DNA from: Plantago major
Lineage: Eukaryota > Streptophyta > Magnoliopsida > Lamiales > Plantaginaceae
Direction of reading: 5' to 3'
Length of the DNA: 64,000 nucleotides
Assembly: GCA_026545765.1 (NCBI GenBank)
Contig: CM048840.1
Location: forward strand, 45,094,959-45,158,958
Both the position numbers and the translations under genes were made by a program. The notes beneath the pieces were generated by a model that saw only the letters and a program-made list of their open reading frames with translations, was not told where the DNA came from and searched no databases. The number at the start of each line of letters is the position of its first letter. Position 1 is the first letter of the stretch. Positions 12,860 through 24,984 of the stretch are shown here, in pieces.

Positions 12860-15800
12860 TTATAATACACATAATATACCGTTATCGTCGTCCTCTATGT
12901 CTACATATTGGTCCTCGTGCAGATCAAACAACTCATCATCTACTTCTATGGGATTTTCTGCTTGTTTATCGACATCCTCTTGTTGGTACGAGTTGGTAAT
13001 TGAATCGTCTTTCTCAATGTACTCCACTTTTGAGCGAGCACGAATAGGTACCCCAGCTAACCATTTCGCCTTATCGCGTTTCCTGCTTGGATATTCAAGA
13101 AACACCACTTGTCGTGCTTGAGTCGCCAGAATAAATGGTTCATACTTGGTTCGGTACCTCTTCTTTTGGTTCACATCAACCATTTCATACTGCTCGTTCT
13201 TCCTCGTATCTCTTGGATTAGGATCATACCACTCAACATCAAACAAGAAGGTTTGTTTCAAAGGCAAGCCGGAATATTCAATCCTCACTATTCGTTTTAG
13301 CTTTTATGTGGAAATCAAACAAAGCAGCGTCTCTGTTAGGAATATCTGTTAGTATTTTGATCATTCATCACATGTTCTTATCTTTGCCAGAAAGGTGATT
13401 AAGTACTCTTGGTTCACTTGAACATTGTAAAAGAGGAAATCACTGAGTATGATTAGTCTAGTAAATCTTGTATTAGGATTATAGGTCTCTGAGTGTAATT
13501 TTTATTTCCAAGAAGACCATGAAGATCAATCCTAGCAATGAAGCTTTTCTGAAGATTACAAGACCGGAGATTGCACAAGATTTATGAAGACACCAAGGTT
13601 TAGTCTCACTCGGAAAGACTATGTCCTTAATCCTTTCTTAAGTGCATTTAGTTACTTTTGAAACATGATTATGGAATATATGACATCATGAGTATGGAGC
13701 ATGCAAGCCATCAGAAAGGCTAATGTATCCGTTGAAGACTACAGGACAAGAAATAGTACATGTGCATTAATTGCATCGGCGTAAAAGCTAAAGCACGATC
13801 CTCTACGAGATATGAGACAAGGACTTCTGAGTACTCATTTCAAGATAAGTATAGACTGAATTTGAATTGTGTCTAACGGATAACATCCCAACGACTCTCT
13901 AATTCATCTATAAATATCACACACTTAGATGCTGAGAAATACGACCGAAGAACGATCTAACTTGCAAACTTACAATCTAGCAAAGTATTCTCTCAAGCAC
14001 TCTACTACCCTTTCTGAAAGCTTTCTGTTGCTTGAAGAATTACTAGTAGTTCTAAGTTGTCCTGAACCTTAACAAGAGATTGTTATTCGTGAAAGAGTTG
14101 AACTATCAGATAACCTTTCTGAAGCTCATTCTCCAGAACGGACATCAATTACGTTGGTCAGTAAAGAGCAGATTGCCATACACTGAACAAGTGTATTAAG
14201 TAGTCTTGTTCTATTAGGCTCTCTGGAAACATAACTGAAAAGTTATACAAGAAGCCTCTCTGACAAACCTTATAACCAACACCATCAAGGCGTGGAGTAG
14301 AGGAAGTACTTGATTTGGGAAATCAGGGAATAACTCCAAGGTTATCTGAGTAGAGGAAGTACTTAGCTCTAGGAGCTGGGGAATAACTCAGGGGGAATAT
14401 TTGGTTGGGAACCAATTGTTTAAGAATCTTAGAATAGGATTTTTGTAAGGTGAACTCAATTATCTGTTCTAGTGAATTCTAGGTCTCAGAAAGACCGAAG
14501 TGGATTAGTTGGAGGATTACGCCACCTCCAGATACCACTATACTTGCTGTGTTATTTACCTTTCTGTATTTATCTTTCAAAGAAAGCACACACATACTTA
14601 TTGTTTCGCACTTACCTATCTTAAAGTCTTCCGCCTGAATCTAAGTATCGAAACCCCTGTGTTTCGAGAATCGTGTTTATCGACAAAATTTTTAAAAGAC
14701 TATTCACCCCCCCCCCCCTCTAGTCTTTTACTTTGCCGTTATCTGGACCAACAGTCTCCATAATATTCTGCACCCTTAACACACACCCCGGAGTTGCTTG
14801 TCGCCATGGCCGTGTTACATTCTGTCGTGTGGAACCTAAAGCCATTGACTATATAACCTGGAAATGTGTAGACCTTTTTGAATGGCCCTTCTGCGAGAGT
14901 CTTTAAGTAGTTCCTCTAGTGTATCCACTGTCATCTGAGGATTTTCTTCCAAACAACGCTTTTTGAAAAAACTGCAAACATTGATTCGATGATAAGTCTA
15001 TAATTGAAGTAGAGACTTACGTAGCTATATTAAAATTTAAAGAAAGTGTTGCTCACCTCGCAAATAGTATCATATACGGGTCAACATCAGCACAATTCGT
15101 GAGGACATAATATTGAGCTGCTTTCAACTCTTTATCCGTAAGATATTCTTTCTTAGCTGCACCAAGAGGTATCCCTGATACCCTGAAGACAGATAGGGAA
15201 AACTCACCATCGAATGTGTCTGCGTTTCGAGCAGGCCTTGATGTCTTCGTAGGGACGTGTTCATCAAAGTAATAAGAGCAGAAGGTTGCAGTTTCCTCTC
15301 GAATGTAGGCATTGGCAATCGAACCTTCAGGTTTACCTTTGTTGTTGACATACTTCTTCAATTTCCCCAAGTACCTCTCGAATGGATACATCCATCGACA
15401 TCGAACCGTCCAAAGAAGTCTCGCTTCATGTGGAAGGTGAACCGGCAAGTGCTCCATAGAATCAAACCAGCTCGGTGGAAAGATACGCTCGAGCTTGCAT
15501 AAAATCAATGGTATGTTCCTTTCAAGATTTCCCAACACTTTGTCATGAACCACCCTTGTGCCTAAATTTTTGAAAAATAAGCTCAACTCGGTGATAGCAG
15601 TCCATACATGTTTCGGTAGAAGCTCTCGAAATGCTACCGGGATAAGCCTCTCCATGAACACATGACAGTCGTGGCTCTTCATCCCATAAACCTTTGTCTT
15701 CTTCAAATCCACACACTTCTCTAAATTTGAGGCGTAATTATCTGAGAAACTCAATGCCCTCACCCAATCAAACAAAATTGACCTAAATGCGTCGTCAATT

Positions 15801-17704
15801 GTGTAGCACGCTTTCGCCCACTTACCATTCTCATCCTTGTTTGTCAACTCAAGCCTTTTACACCACATAGACAACTCGGCTCTAGACTTCGCATTGTCTT
15901 TTGTTTTTCCCTCAATGTTGCAAAGTGTATTGAATAAGTTCTCGAACACGTTCTTCTCAATGTGCATGAAATCTAAGTTGTGACGGATAAGAAGACTGCT
16001 CCAATAAGGCAAGTCCTAGAAGATGCTTCTCTTCCTCCAACCATAATTTTTACCCATTTTCTCGTTATGCTTCATCCACCCAAGTTCAATCACCTTCATA
16101 AGACCCAACCTATCAATCTCCGCAAGAATTTGTGCACCAGTAAGTCTTCTCGGGGCTTTTTTGTTGACGACTTTATTTTTCAAGAATTGATCCTTGTTCT
16201 TCCTGAACGAATGGTCACTTCCAAGCAACCTACGATGACAATCAAACCAACAAAATTTTCCACTACCCTTCAGTCTAAATGCATCAGTATCCTCCAAGCA
16301 ATGTGGACATGCATATTTCCCTGCGGTTTTCCTTCCAGATAGCATGGAGTACGCAGGAAAGTCACTCACGGTCCAAAGAAGAGCTGCTCTCAAGGTGAAG
16401 TTCTTTTTGGTCGACACATCATATGCAGGGATACCATCCGTCCACAACTCGATCAGCTCCTTGATTAGGGGTTGCAAGAAAACATCCAACGTCAGTCCAG
16501 GATCTTTCGGCCCATGCACCAACGCAGTCAGAAACATGAATGGCTCCTTCATGCACTCACCGGGGGACAGGTTGTACTGTGTGAGCATAACTGGCCAACA
16601 AGAGTATTTTCGTTCACTCCCGAACGGGTTAAAACCATCCGTACAAAGTCCTAATCGTACATTTCTAGATTCGGCTGCAAACTCTGGATATGTCTTGTCA
16701 AACAATTTCCATGCGGGTGAGTCTGCTAGATGGTCCATTCTACCATCTTCTGCATTATCCGAGATTACTCGCTCCTTGTGCCACCGCATTTTATCCGCAG
16801 AAGCACTTGAAGCATACAATCTTTTCAAACGAGGTGCTAGAGGGAAGTACCACATTTTCTTATGTGGGAGATTTTTCTTCTGTCGTTTCTTTGCAGCCCC
16901 CTCCTTGTAACGCTTGTACCGTTCATTACCACAGAATTTGCATTGTATTAGATCTGCATCCTCCTCCCAATAGATCATGCACATTTTCGGACAACAGTCT
17001 ATGGTTACCACAGGCAACCCTAAACCCCGCATCTTTTTCTTCGCTTGGTAAAAGTTGGTGGGAACTAGGTTTTCTTCAGGACAAAGGTCCGACATTACGT
17101 CAACCCATTCATTGAAGCTCGTTTCAGATTGCTGGCCATTAGCCTTACAACTCATTAGCCGAGCCAACAAAGACAACTCAGTGAGCTTACACCCCGGATA
17201 AACCGGCTTCCTTGATGATTCTAACAAGTCAAAGAACACCTGATCCTCGAATTGGTGGTTCCTCCACTTCCACCTCGGTTTCGGTGTTAGTTGTGTCCAT
17301 GAACTCGCCTCGCAAAGATCATACACCATTTGTTCGACTCGAGCTCGAATAGCATCGCCTTCAGATGTACTTTGTTCCCCGACTTGTTCATTTTTTCTCT
17401 TCCTTCCACGCTGTCTGTATTGGTCATATGTATTGGACGGTGCTGCTTCCTCACCATGATGATTCCATACCTGATACGCAGGCAGGAATCCATTTTTCCT
17501 CAAGTGCTGGACTACCGCTGTAGGAGTCACGTATTGCTTGTTTCTGCACTGTTTCATTGCACAAGGGCACTTTATCAACCCATCCTTTACACAAGCCGGA
17601 TTTGAGATTGCAAATGCAATGAAACCTTCAACCCCTTTCAGAAAACTCGATTGAACTCTGCCATTTAGAGTACGACAATACATCCATGAACGATCGGTAT
17701 TCAT
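12860..17704 (-). pseudogene. TNPD-like CACTA transposase, interrupted
   Basis: The domains, in order on the minus strand, are as follows. A transposase-associated domain begins at 17704 (DRSWMY, then GLIKCPCAMKQCRNKQ). A Cys-rich motif (IQCKFCGNERYK) comes next. The tnp2 catalytic region carries the LCTDGFNPFG aspartate and the DPGLTLDVFLQPL aspartate. DUF4218 follows (LPKHVWTAITEL to CRWMYPFERYLGKLK), then a DUF4216-like end (VNGFRFHT; EWYDPNPRDTRKNEQYEMV). An in-frame TAG at 16016-16018 splits the long central exon, which otherwise reads on without a shift. A splice donor follows the FAR codon near 15053. A solo LTR at 13334-14753 sits inside the DUF4216 part. The product would cut and join CACTA ends; this copy is not expected to make it. 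Confidence 0.88.
13334..14753 (+). mobile_element. Solo LTR of a Ty1/copia Sirevirus-like family, inside the CACTA element
   Basis: This 1,420-base LTR starts TGTTAGGAATATC and ends GGACCAACA. It is flanked on both sides by GTCTC (13329-13333 and 14754-14758), a 5-bp target duplication. It aligns by eye along its length with the 5' LTR at 49698-51294, including the TATAAATA box (13909 here, 50424 there) and the C-run before the end. No internal retroelement sequence is present, so it is the product of LTR-LTR recombination. It is younger than the CACTA insertion it sits in. Confidence 0.93.
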
Positions 17705-17969
17705 TGAATAATTAGATAATAACCTGACACATTTGAATTCATTAGATCGAGGTCTATCATTTACGATAATAAATCAATTTCAATCAATTGCTACGTAATA
17801 TAAGTTATATTAGCTTCAACATCAATTGTTACGGCATTACATAATATAAGTTACATTAGCTTCAATTTTACCATAATGTTTGGTTCATATATCAACTAAT
17901 GATTACTAGTTATACAAGCTTAGAAACAAAACGGATTATCAAATGATTCTTTCTCTTGCAGCCCCCTCA
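17705..17969. other. Spacer between the two transposase N-terminal copies
   Basis: AT-rich DNA within the CACTA element, upstream of the TNPD start. It probably contains leader or promoter sequence of the transposase gene. No motif stands out. Confidence 0.3.
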
Positions 17970-18387
17970 TCATCACTTGTGACGCTCCCTACCACAGAAC
18001 TTGCATTCCAACAGATCTACATCCTCCTCCCAATACACCATGCACATGTTCCGACAAGTAGAAAGGCACTCAATAGGCGGCCCCAAACCCCGCCTCTCCC
18101 TCCATTGGAGGTATGCCATGGACAGTGCTTCCTCACCGTGATGAATCCATACATGATACTCATGCATGAATCCATAACGTCGCAAGTGCTCGAATACTGC
18201 TGTAGGAGTCATAAATTGCTTGTTTCTACAGGTTTCCAATGTGCAAGGACACTTTATCAACCCCCAGTTGCACAAGTCGGACGTCCCATGGCAAACGAGT
18301 TAAATCATTAACCCCTTCTACAAAACTCCTAGAAACTCTGCCATTTACCGCCGTACGATCGTACATCCATGAACGGTCGAAATTCAT
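17970..18387 (-). pseudogene. Second, shortened copy of the transposase-associated domain
   Basis: Starting from an ATG at 18387 the minus strand reads NFDRSWMYDRT, parallel to the start of the TNPD gene. After a shift of frame it gives GLIKCPCTLETCRNKQ, then HVWIHHGEEA. The text then jumps directly to CMVYWEEDVDLLECKFCG, which in the main gene lies more than 150 residues further on. It is a diverged duplicate of the first TNPD exon with an internal deletion, lying in tandem upstream of the main gene in the same orientation. It could be debris, or a small DNA- or protein-binding fragment; I see no proof of function. Confidence 0.7.
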
Positions 18388-18599
18388 TGTATACTTTTTT
18401 AACCTGTTCCAATTGATTAGATCGTATTTAATTTATTAGATTGATTCCAATTCGGATAAGAAGATTGTAGAGATTAATTGTTAATTATTATACGTTCCTT
18501 ATAAATTAATTATGAAGTGTTCGATATGTTACAAAATTTATTAAGTGTTTTACTACTACGAGTTATAAATTATAAATTACACGTTAATATAATCAACAT

Positions 18600-19000
18600 A
18601 TTATCCGTCGCTCAAAACACTTAACTACATCCTCGTAATTTAGTACATATACGATTTTATCAAATCAACTCCAACTGCTACTTACATACATATCAAATTA
18701 ACTAAACTAACTACATACATACTTAACATACATATCAAATTACACATACATATCAAATTACTACATACATACTTAACATACATATCAAATTAACTAAACT
18801 AACTAAACCAACTACATACATACTTAATTAACATACATACATATTGAATTACTACATACATTCATATCAAATTAACTAAACTAACTATCAAATTACATAT
18901 ACAAATCAAATTAATCAAATTACATATACATATCAAATTACATATAATTGATCAAATTAACTAAACAAGCTACTACATACTTCATATAAACATACAATTG
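18600..19000. repeat. Degenerate ACATACATATCAAATTA repeats in the CACTA element
   Basis: Low-complexity DNA is built from recurring ACATACATA, TATCAAATTA and AACTAAACTAAC words. It lies between the shortened transposase copy and the right subterminal array. Confidence 0.7.
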
Positions 19001-19261
19001 AGAATAAGTAGTCAAAAATAAAAAAAAATACCAAATTTTCAAAAGTTAGGGTTTAGAAGTAATACCTTTGATTCCGAAGAAAATAGCGGATGAAATTTGA
19101 AATTGAAGGAAGAAACGAGCTCCTCGTCCAACGATCTTCGAATTGACACCAAGATTGGGAAGAATCGACAACAAATGGCCGGGTTTGATGGAGGAGAAAG
19201 GAAGAAAAAGAATTAAAACGAAGAAGAGAAGTGAGCCGAAATGGCTTCTGCTTCACCGTTC

Positions 19262-19651
19262 AAAGAAAGCGGACGGACGTATCCGTCGGCCCAATAGCGA
19301 TCCATCGCTATACGGGGTGACGGATAACTATCCGTCGCCCCGTAGCGACGGAATAGCGATCCGTCGCCAATTTTTATTATTTTTTTAACATATAAATATT
19401 AACGACGGATAATTTATCCGTCGTTAATATTTAATTTTCTTTTTTTTTTAAAAAAAAATTCAAACACCGGGCGACGGATTAATAAAATCCGTCGCCCATA
19501 TAGCGACGGATAAAATTATCCGTCGCTAATGAGCGACGGATAATTTTAATCCGTCGCTAGATTTGGCGACGGATTTTATCGCCAAATCTAGCGATCCGTC
19601 GCTATGATCCGTCGCCCCTTTCCACCGTTTTATCAGAATATTTTTGTAGTG
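19262..19651. repeat. CACTA right terminal and subterminal repeats
   Basis: A dense array of GCGACGGAT and ATCCGTCGC in both orientations mirrors the left end and finishes in TTTTTGTAGTG. It lies upstream of the element's minus-strand genes and so probably overlaps their promoter. Confidence 0.85.
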
Positions 19652-21072
19652 TTAGGTTTTCCTTTCATGGTAAAATTGAACTTGTGTTTGAATTTTCCCT
19701 AGTTTTTATTACAAGTCTCCTGAGAGACGACCTCTATATTCTAAAGATAGACCTATATTATCAATAAAATCATCCATGTTATTAATCAAAACGTTTATGT
19801 TGTTAATGAAATATGTTATACAATATATTATATATATAAGTGGACAATTATTGGAGTTGTGCAATTGAGTACTTAATTTAAGTTAAATTGAACCCATTTG
19901 TAATATATATGTAAATAGACTTTAATTACAAAAAATAATATGTTTTCTCCAATTAAATTATAAATCCTAATGCAACCCTAACAAAATCAATTTCTTATTC
20001 AAAAAAACTTAATTTGTCTTCTCCAATTAAATTTCAAGTCCTAATTCAACCCCAACCAAATCAATTCGTCATAAAAAAACAACGATAACCAATCTTTCTT
20101 CTGCATCTTCTCCAATTGAATTAAAACAGATCAATTCACACTAACCTCTATTTCAACTTGAAAAATGACAATCCACTATAAAAAAAAATAATGATATTAA
20201 TTACCTTCATATACTTTATCAATTATTTGTAAGTAGATGTCACAACGCGTGTTCTTACGTTCTAATTTTTAATATTAAAAAATATCAATGTGGAAAACAT
20301 ATGCGTTTAAATAAATTATACATATACGATCTCTCAAATTATTTACTCTAATTAATAACATTGAAAATTTTTATTAATAACCAAGGAACTCTTGCCTGTA
20401 AATAAATTATCTACCGGAGTTACTTGTATAAAAAGTCCTACAAATTATTGTTTCCTAATGAAATTGACACTAGTAAGAAAACGTAAACCATGATCTCAAT
20501 CTAGGGTCTTCTATTGCGCGTAGGTCAAAAGATGGTTTAAGATTTTAATCTGACAAAGAAAACGAAAACGTGTTGCTTTGCTTCCGAAAAGCGTCTCCAA
20601 TTCTCCTCCCCCTCCATTATCAATGGGAATTGATATCTACCGACTTAAAAATGTTAACCACAGAGCACATTATCACTTTACTATTTTACCCTTCTTTAAT
20701 GGACCTAAATTCACACAAGCTAAACATTGCAATTTGCACCAAATCCTTTCATGCTGGAAATCGTATTTGATGGCCTGCAATAATTTTATTTATGTGTAAA
20801 TGTAAATTTTTTTATTATTTGTTTGGTGAGATAGATTTTTTTTTAATAATGTATAAAGTTCTATATGACTGAAGGAGCAGTACATATATGATAAGTACTT
20901 CATTAGCATTTTAAGGTAATAAGGTGTTAGTAATTGTTCGTAGTGGAATTTATCAAACATTTTTATTAGAAAGACAATGCATCCATCAATTTATAACTCT
21001 AAATTGGCATCCGCAATTCATTCAATATTAGAGAAATATACTGAAAATTAATGAGAATTCAACTATGTACTA
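19652..21072. other. AT-rich intergenic DNA
   Basis: No gene is visible. The first bases after the TTA duplication may continue the gypsy remnant cut by the CACTA element. A truncated copy of the GAGAGACG-type MITE family lies at about 19.72-19.83 kb. Confidence 0.4.
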
Positions 21073-21305
21073 CTCCCTCCATTTCGGAGAAAGTGTTACA
21101 ATTTGGATTTGCACCAATTTTAAGAAAAAGTAGAAAGTACAAGTGGGCCCCATGATTATTAGAGATTAAATGAGTGGCATATTGCAATAAAAGTGAAAGG
21201 TAGGGAGTTTTATTATTTAATTAGTTTCCATAAATGGAAATTTTAACACTTTTAGTGAAACGCCGGAAACGAAAAGTTGTAACACTTTTTCTGAAATAGA
21301 GGGAG
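21073..21305. mobile_element. Stowaway-type MITE
   Basis: The 233-base element starts CTCCCTCCATTTCGGAGAAA and ends with the near-complement TTTCTGAAATAGAGGGAG. It is flanked by TA on both sides. The CTCCCTCC terminus and TA duplication are those of Stowaway (Tc1/mariner-related) elements. It has no coding capacity. Confidence 0.88.
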
Positions 21306-21394
21306 TAGTATATATTTAAAGAAAATCAAGAAATGGAGGGGTTTGTTTTACTGGAGAAGAAAATGAGCACGTGATTTAAGTAAATTGAAAACAC

Positions 21395-21592
21395 AAAGTC
21401 TCTAAAGAGACGGTCTCTAGATAACTTATGAAATAAATTTATATTTTTTAGAAAATGATTGATTTTGTCAATCAAAATATCTATATTGTCAACAAAATGT
21501 ATCTCTTTGTATATATGAAAAAACATCAATGTTAACAACATAGACATTTTAATTGATAACATCGATTAGTCCGTCTCTAGAATGGTAAAATA
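21395..21592. repeat. GAGACGG-type MITE family, copy
   Basis: An AT-rich body with repeated GTTAACAACAT and TTGTCAATCAAAA words lies between AGAGACGGTCTC-like and GTCCGTCTCTAG-like ends. It matches the better-defined copy at 24645-24874 in layout and wording. Confidence 0.5.
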
Positions 21593-22039
21593 AGAAAAAG
21601 AATAAGTTGCTTAACAAAATTAGCTATCTACATATCAATTCCCATTATCAATGCAAACTAGTACTAACCCGTGGCGATGCCACGGTATTGTTTACTTTAA
21701 TAATAAATAGAAAGAGGAGGATAAAATAAATTAATCGAGAAAATAAGTTAGTCCAATCTATGTAAACAACGTTGATCGTGGAATTGGTCGGTAGTCCTTC
21801 TTCATCCAATATTATATCATTGAGTCTTTATTTATGCTAACAATAGAAAATGTAAAAATACGACTCATGATGACGGGTATGCTCTAAAAGGGGTAGGATC
21901 CAACCTTAACCCGTTCGGGACCCGACGGTGGATAACATTATTATTTTGTATCGGCTCCTATCGTACCCAACTTGTTAATTAGTAACAGGTACGTCTTTTT
22001 ATAAAAAATTGTATCCCTAAAACCGAACCAAAATAAAAT

Positions 22040-22450
22040 ACAAAAGTATACAACACAATCAATATGGTTGTTCCCAACAACCCCCGCAATGGTATGTGGT
22101 CACCCCACCACACATAGAAAAAAATTATACAAACATAATTTCGCATATGTTACGGTTGTTTTTTTCCAACAACCCCTCGGTGGTATCTGTCACCCCACAA
22201 AAGACACAAATATAATTTCACATGTTATGGATTTTTTTTCCACAACACCCCCCCCCCCCATGGATGTAGAGAGAAGGTCGAAGAGAGTATCTGCCCCCCT
22301 TCCCCTTGCGGGGCCCGTCATGGAGATCAACAAAGTACATAGAAGATCGAAGACAGTCCCCCCCCCCCCCGGCCACGGCCGGCCTGTTATGGATGAAGAA
22401 AGTAGAGAGAAGATCGAAGAGAGTTTTCCGCCTAGAGAGTATCTGCATAC
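22040..22450. repeat. Degenerate tandem repeats with C-runs
   Basis: The first half repeats a unit of roughly 80 bases (TTCCAACAACCCC, then TCACCCCAC). The second half repeats a unit with GGATGTAGAGAGAAG or GAAGATCGAAGA followed by a run of ten or more C. It is unusually GC-rich for its surroundings. An open frame crosses it but looks like a by-product of the repeats. Confidence 0.55.
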
Positions 22451-23560
22451 CTCGACCCCCCGGCGGGAAAAAATAGTTTTTACTAACTTAATAATAAAAT
22501 GTTGCAGTCGGTCTTGTTACAAAGGTATGGAACGGGTTCGAATGTCTGCCAAATCGTACCTGAACATCATTATTTAGAACGGGGTTGAATTTGAGTTTGA
22601 TAGAACTCGGCCCGTTTAAAAGTAAAATAAAGGAATACCAGTGTAGTAATATATAGGTCGAGGTGATCTCAACAGTGTCCCTGAGTCTTGTTAGTAAACA
22701 TGCATATAAAAATGTATACTTTTGAATCTATAATAAGAAATTGTTTATCATTTATACACATATGATGTGGAATTTAATATCTTATTGTATATGATTTTTC
22801 CTAACTAAGTTTGATGGTACACAAAGATGTATCAGTGCAAATCGTCTGTATAAAGGAGATGTAGAGAAACGCTAAATGATTTGTACATATGTAGGTTTAA
22901 TATTGTAAATATATAGTTGTTGTTATATTTATTAGTATCGAAATTTTACTTTTCTAGGTCGTAAACTTGTGATTGTTTTTAGAAGACTTGTTCCAATAAA
23001 CTTTACAATTCTTTGGCCAATGTTTGGGTCGGAGTTCCTAATTGATTTGTACGGTTGATAAATCAAGTATAAACTGATCGGACAATACCAATCTTGCTCA
23101 CTTAAACTGGAAGTGTCTGGACCTAGGGTACCTTTTCTCTTTCTTTATGGGCACTTTTTTTCTTTTAAAATTTTTACCCATTATTATTAAATAGTCTTCT
23201 TAAACTCAATCATTATTAAAAAATACACTAAATAATCCCATTGAATCTTTTCAATTTTGTTTCTAATTAATATATGCATGATGAAATGTTTTTGTTTTCC
23301 ATATTTTTAAATACATAAATAAATTATTGGGAAATAATCTAAAGAGTATATAAAACTCATAAATGTCATCAACTTACAGACTTGAATATTATTTACTAAG
23401 TCGCAAGTAACTTTAGGCACATTTCGTCAATTACAACAATACCCTATCTAATTTAAGTGCCGATAGAGAACGAACACGTGACTCTAGGTTATTCTTCCTT
23501 ATACCAGCCGTGTAATGTAAACTTCAACTCCACAATTTTTCCGCAGCCTCCGTCATTTAT
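22451..23560. other. AT-rich intergenic DNA
   Basis: No gene or defined element can be supported here. Confidence 0.4.
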
Positions 23561-23700
23561 GAATCATAAATAAAGGGTATTCCTCCCGTATTCAAGTCAA
23601 ATATGCCTCAAGTAGTGATAAGCAACCACTCTAGTAGTGAATCATAAATAAAGGGTATTCCTCCAACCCAAATATGTCCCAAGTAGTGATATTCTTCTCA
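23561..23700. repeat. 78-bp imperfect tandem duplication
   Basis: GAATCATAAATAAAGGGTAT occurs at 23561 and 23639, and the following CAAGTAGTGATA also recurs, giving a 78-base period. Confidence 0.8.
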
Positions 23701-24644
23701 TGCTTTATTTCTTCCAACTTTGATAAGAATAATCCATGCCTAAGATTAATTTATTATGTTAACTTAGAAAGAGTAAGCAATACTCCATCCGCCCCGCATA
23801 ACTTCATACACTTGTACATTTTTAGCCATTACAACACCAAGAAGCTACACGTGTGAGAAGCTGGATCATTTCAAATTTGAGACGCTTAATTAACGATCAG
23901 TTATTTTAAACACATGGATTGGAAACTTGCAAAAAAAAAAAAGGAGGAGAAAGACATTCAAATATATATGAATGGAAAATAAAGGGAAGCGTTATCGCTA
24001 GAATGGAAGGACGGGCGGTACTTTTCTCGATCGAAAAAAAGAGTGGAAGTGCTGGCGATGAGGCACGAAAAAGAGTTGGAGAAAGATTGTTGAATGAGAG
24101 AAATCTATCACGAAGGATCGAGTATGGAAAGAGGGGGATTCAACTTCTAGATGAGTAATGGAACTGCAGTCCGTGGAATCAGGGGAGTCGGGAGTATATT
24201 TTTTCTTCTCGGGGGAATAATAGACTTACCCTGATCATAATTGTTTTGTAATTTTTTAATTTTAAAATATGAAAGAAATTCTCACATTGATTTGAGGCCA
24301 AATTCCTATAGCTAAAATTGAGAATAAAAACTGGTCTTTATAATATTATAGCTGTCCCATTAATATTGCCTAATAGAAAAAAAAGTAAACCACTAACCAT
24401 GATCATTTTTACTTTATTATCTATTTTTCAAACTATTGACTTTACTAAAAAAAGTCCGGAGAGAAGTGTGACATGTTTAGCGGGACGGAGTAGTATAATA
24501 AATTTGGACTTCGATGTAATTGTTCAAATTGTGGGGACTCAGATGTAATTAGAAGATATAGTTGGGTATCAAATGAAATTTTAACTTTTTTCATAATTTT
24601 TTAATAATTCTTTATTCCATAATCTATATGATTCTTTTATGAGT
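23701..24644. other. Intergenic DNA
   Basis: A few short open frames are present but none is recognisable. A purine-rich patch lies near 23.93-24.15 kb. Confidence 0.35.
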
Positions 24645-24874
24645 AAGTCTATTGAGAGACGATATATAAATAACTTATCTTGAGACGGACCTATATTAAT
24701 AGTCAAGATATTAATCGATGTTGTTAATCAAAACATATATGTTGTCAACATCAATGTATTTTTCATATGCAAAAAAAAATACATATTGTTATTAATAACA
24801 TATACATTTTGATTAATAACATGTATGATTTTCGTGACAACCTAGATAAGTTGATACTGTCTCTCTATAGACTT
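24645..24874. mobile_element. MITE with GTCTATTGAGAGAC-type ends
   Basis: The terminal inverted repeats AAGTCTATTGAGAGAC and GTCTCTCTATAGACTT match at 15 of 16 positions. The body is AT-rich with TTGTTAATCAAAACATAT-like words. Related copies lie at about 19.72-19.83, 21.40-21.59 and 24.99-25.21 kb. The target duplication is not clear. Confidence 0.65.
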
Positions 24875-24984
24875 TGTGTTCTTTTATCATTTTTTGAAAC
24901 TATTATAAATTATAATGTTAAGCCACACAAAGAAAGCATCGAGTTATATGATATTTTTGAACAAACGTGTCTACATAGACCATC

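Larger units (their letters stand above)
10531..19651 (-). mobile_element. CACTA (En/Spm) DNA transposon with intact ends
   Basis: The element is 9,121 bases long. It begins CACTACAAAAA and ends TTTTTGTAGTG, and is flanked on both sides by TTA (10528-10530 and 19652-19654), the 3-bp target duplication expected of CACTA elements. Both ends carry subterminal arrays of GCGACGGAT and its complement. Two minus-strand genes lie inside: a TNPD-like transposase (about 12.86-17.70 kb) and a TNPA-like Transposase_24 gene (about 11.0-12.75 kb). Transcription therefore starts from the right-hand end. A solo LTR has inserted into the transposase gene, and that gene also has an in-frame stop, so this copy is unlikely to encode its own transposase. 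Its intact ends could still let it move if related transposase is supplied elsewhere. Confidence 0.93.

Noticed and set aside
14509-14763. Short open frame near the end of the solo LTR
   Set aside because: It lies within LTR sequence and a similar accidental frame occurs in the 5' LTR near 51.07 kb.
17943-18311. Plus-strand open frames within the CACTA transposase region
   Set aside because: They are shadows of the minus-strand transposase sequence, which carries the conserved domains.
22068-22577. A 169-codon open frame as a gene
   Set aside because: It runs through degenerate tandem repeats and C-runs and has no recognisable domain.
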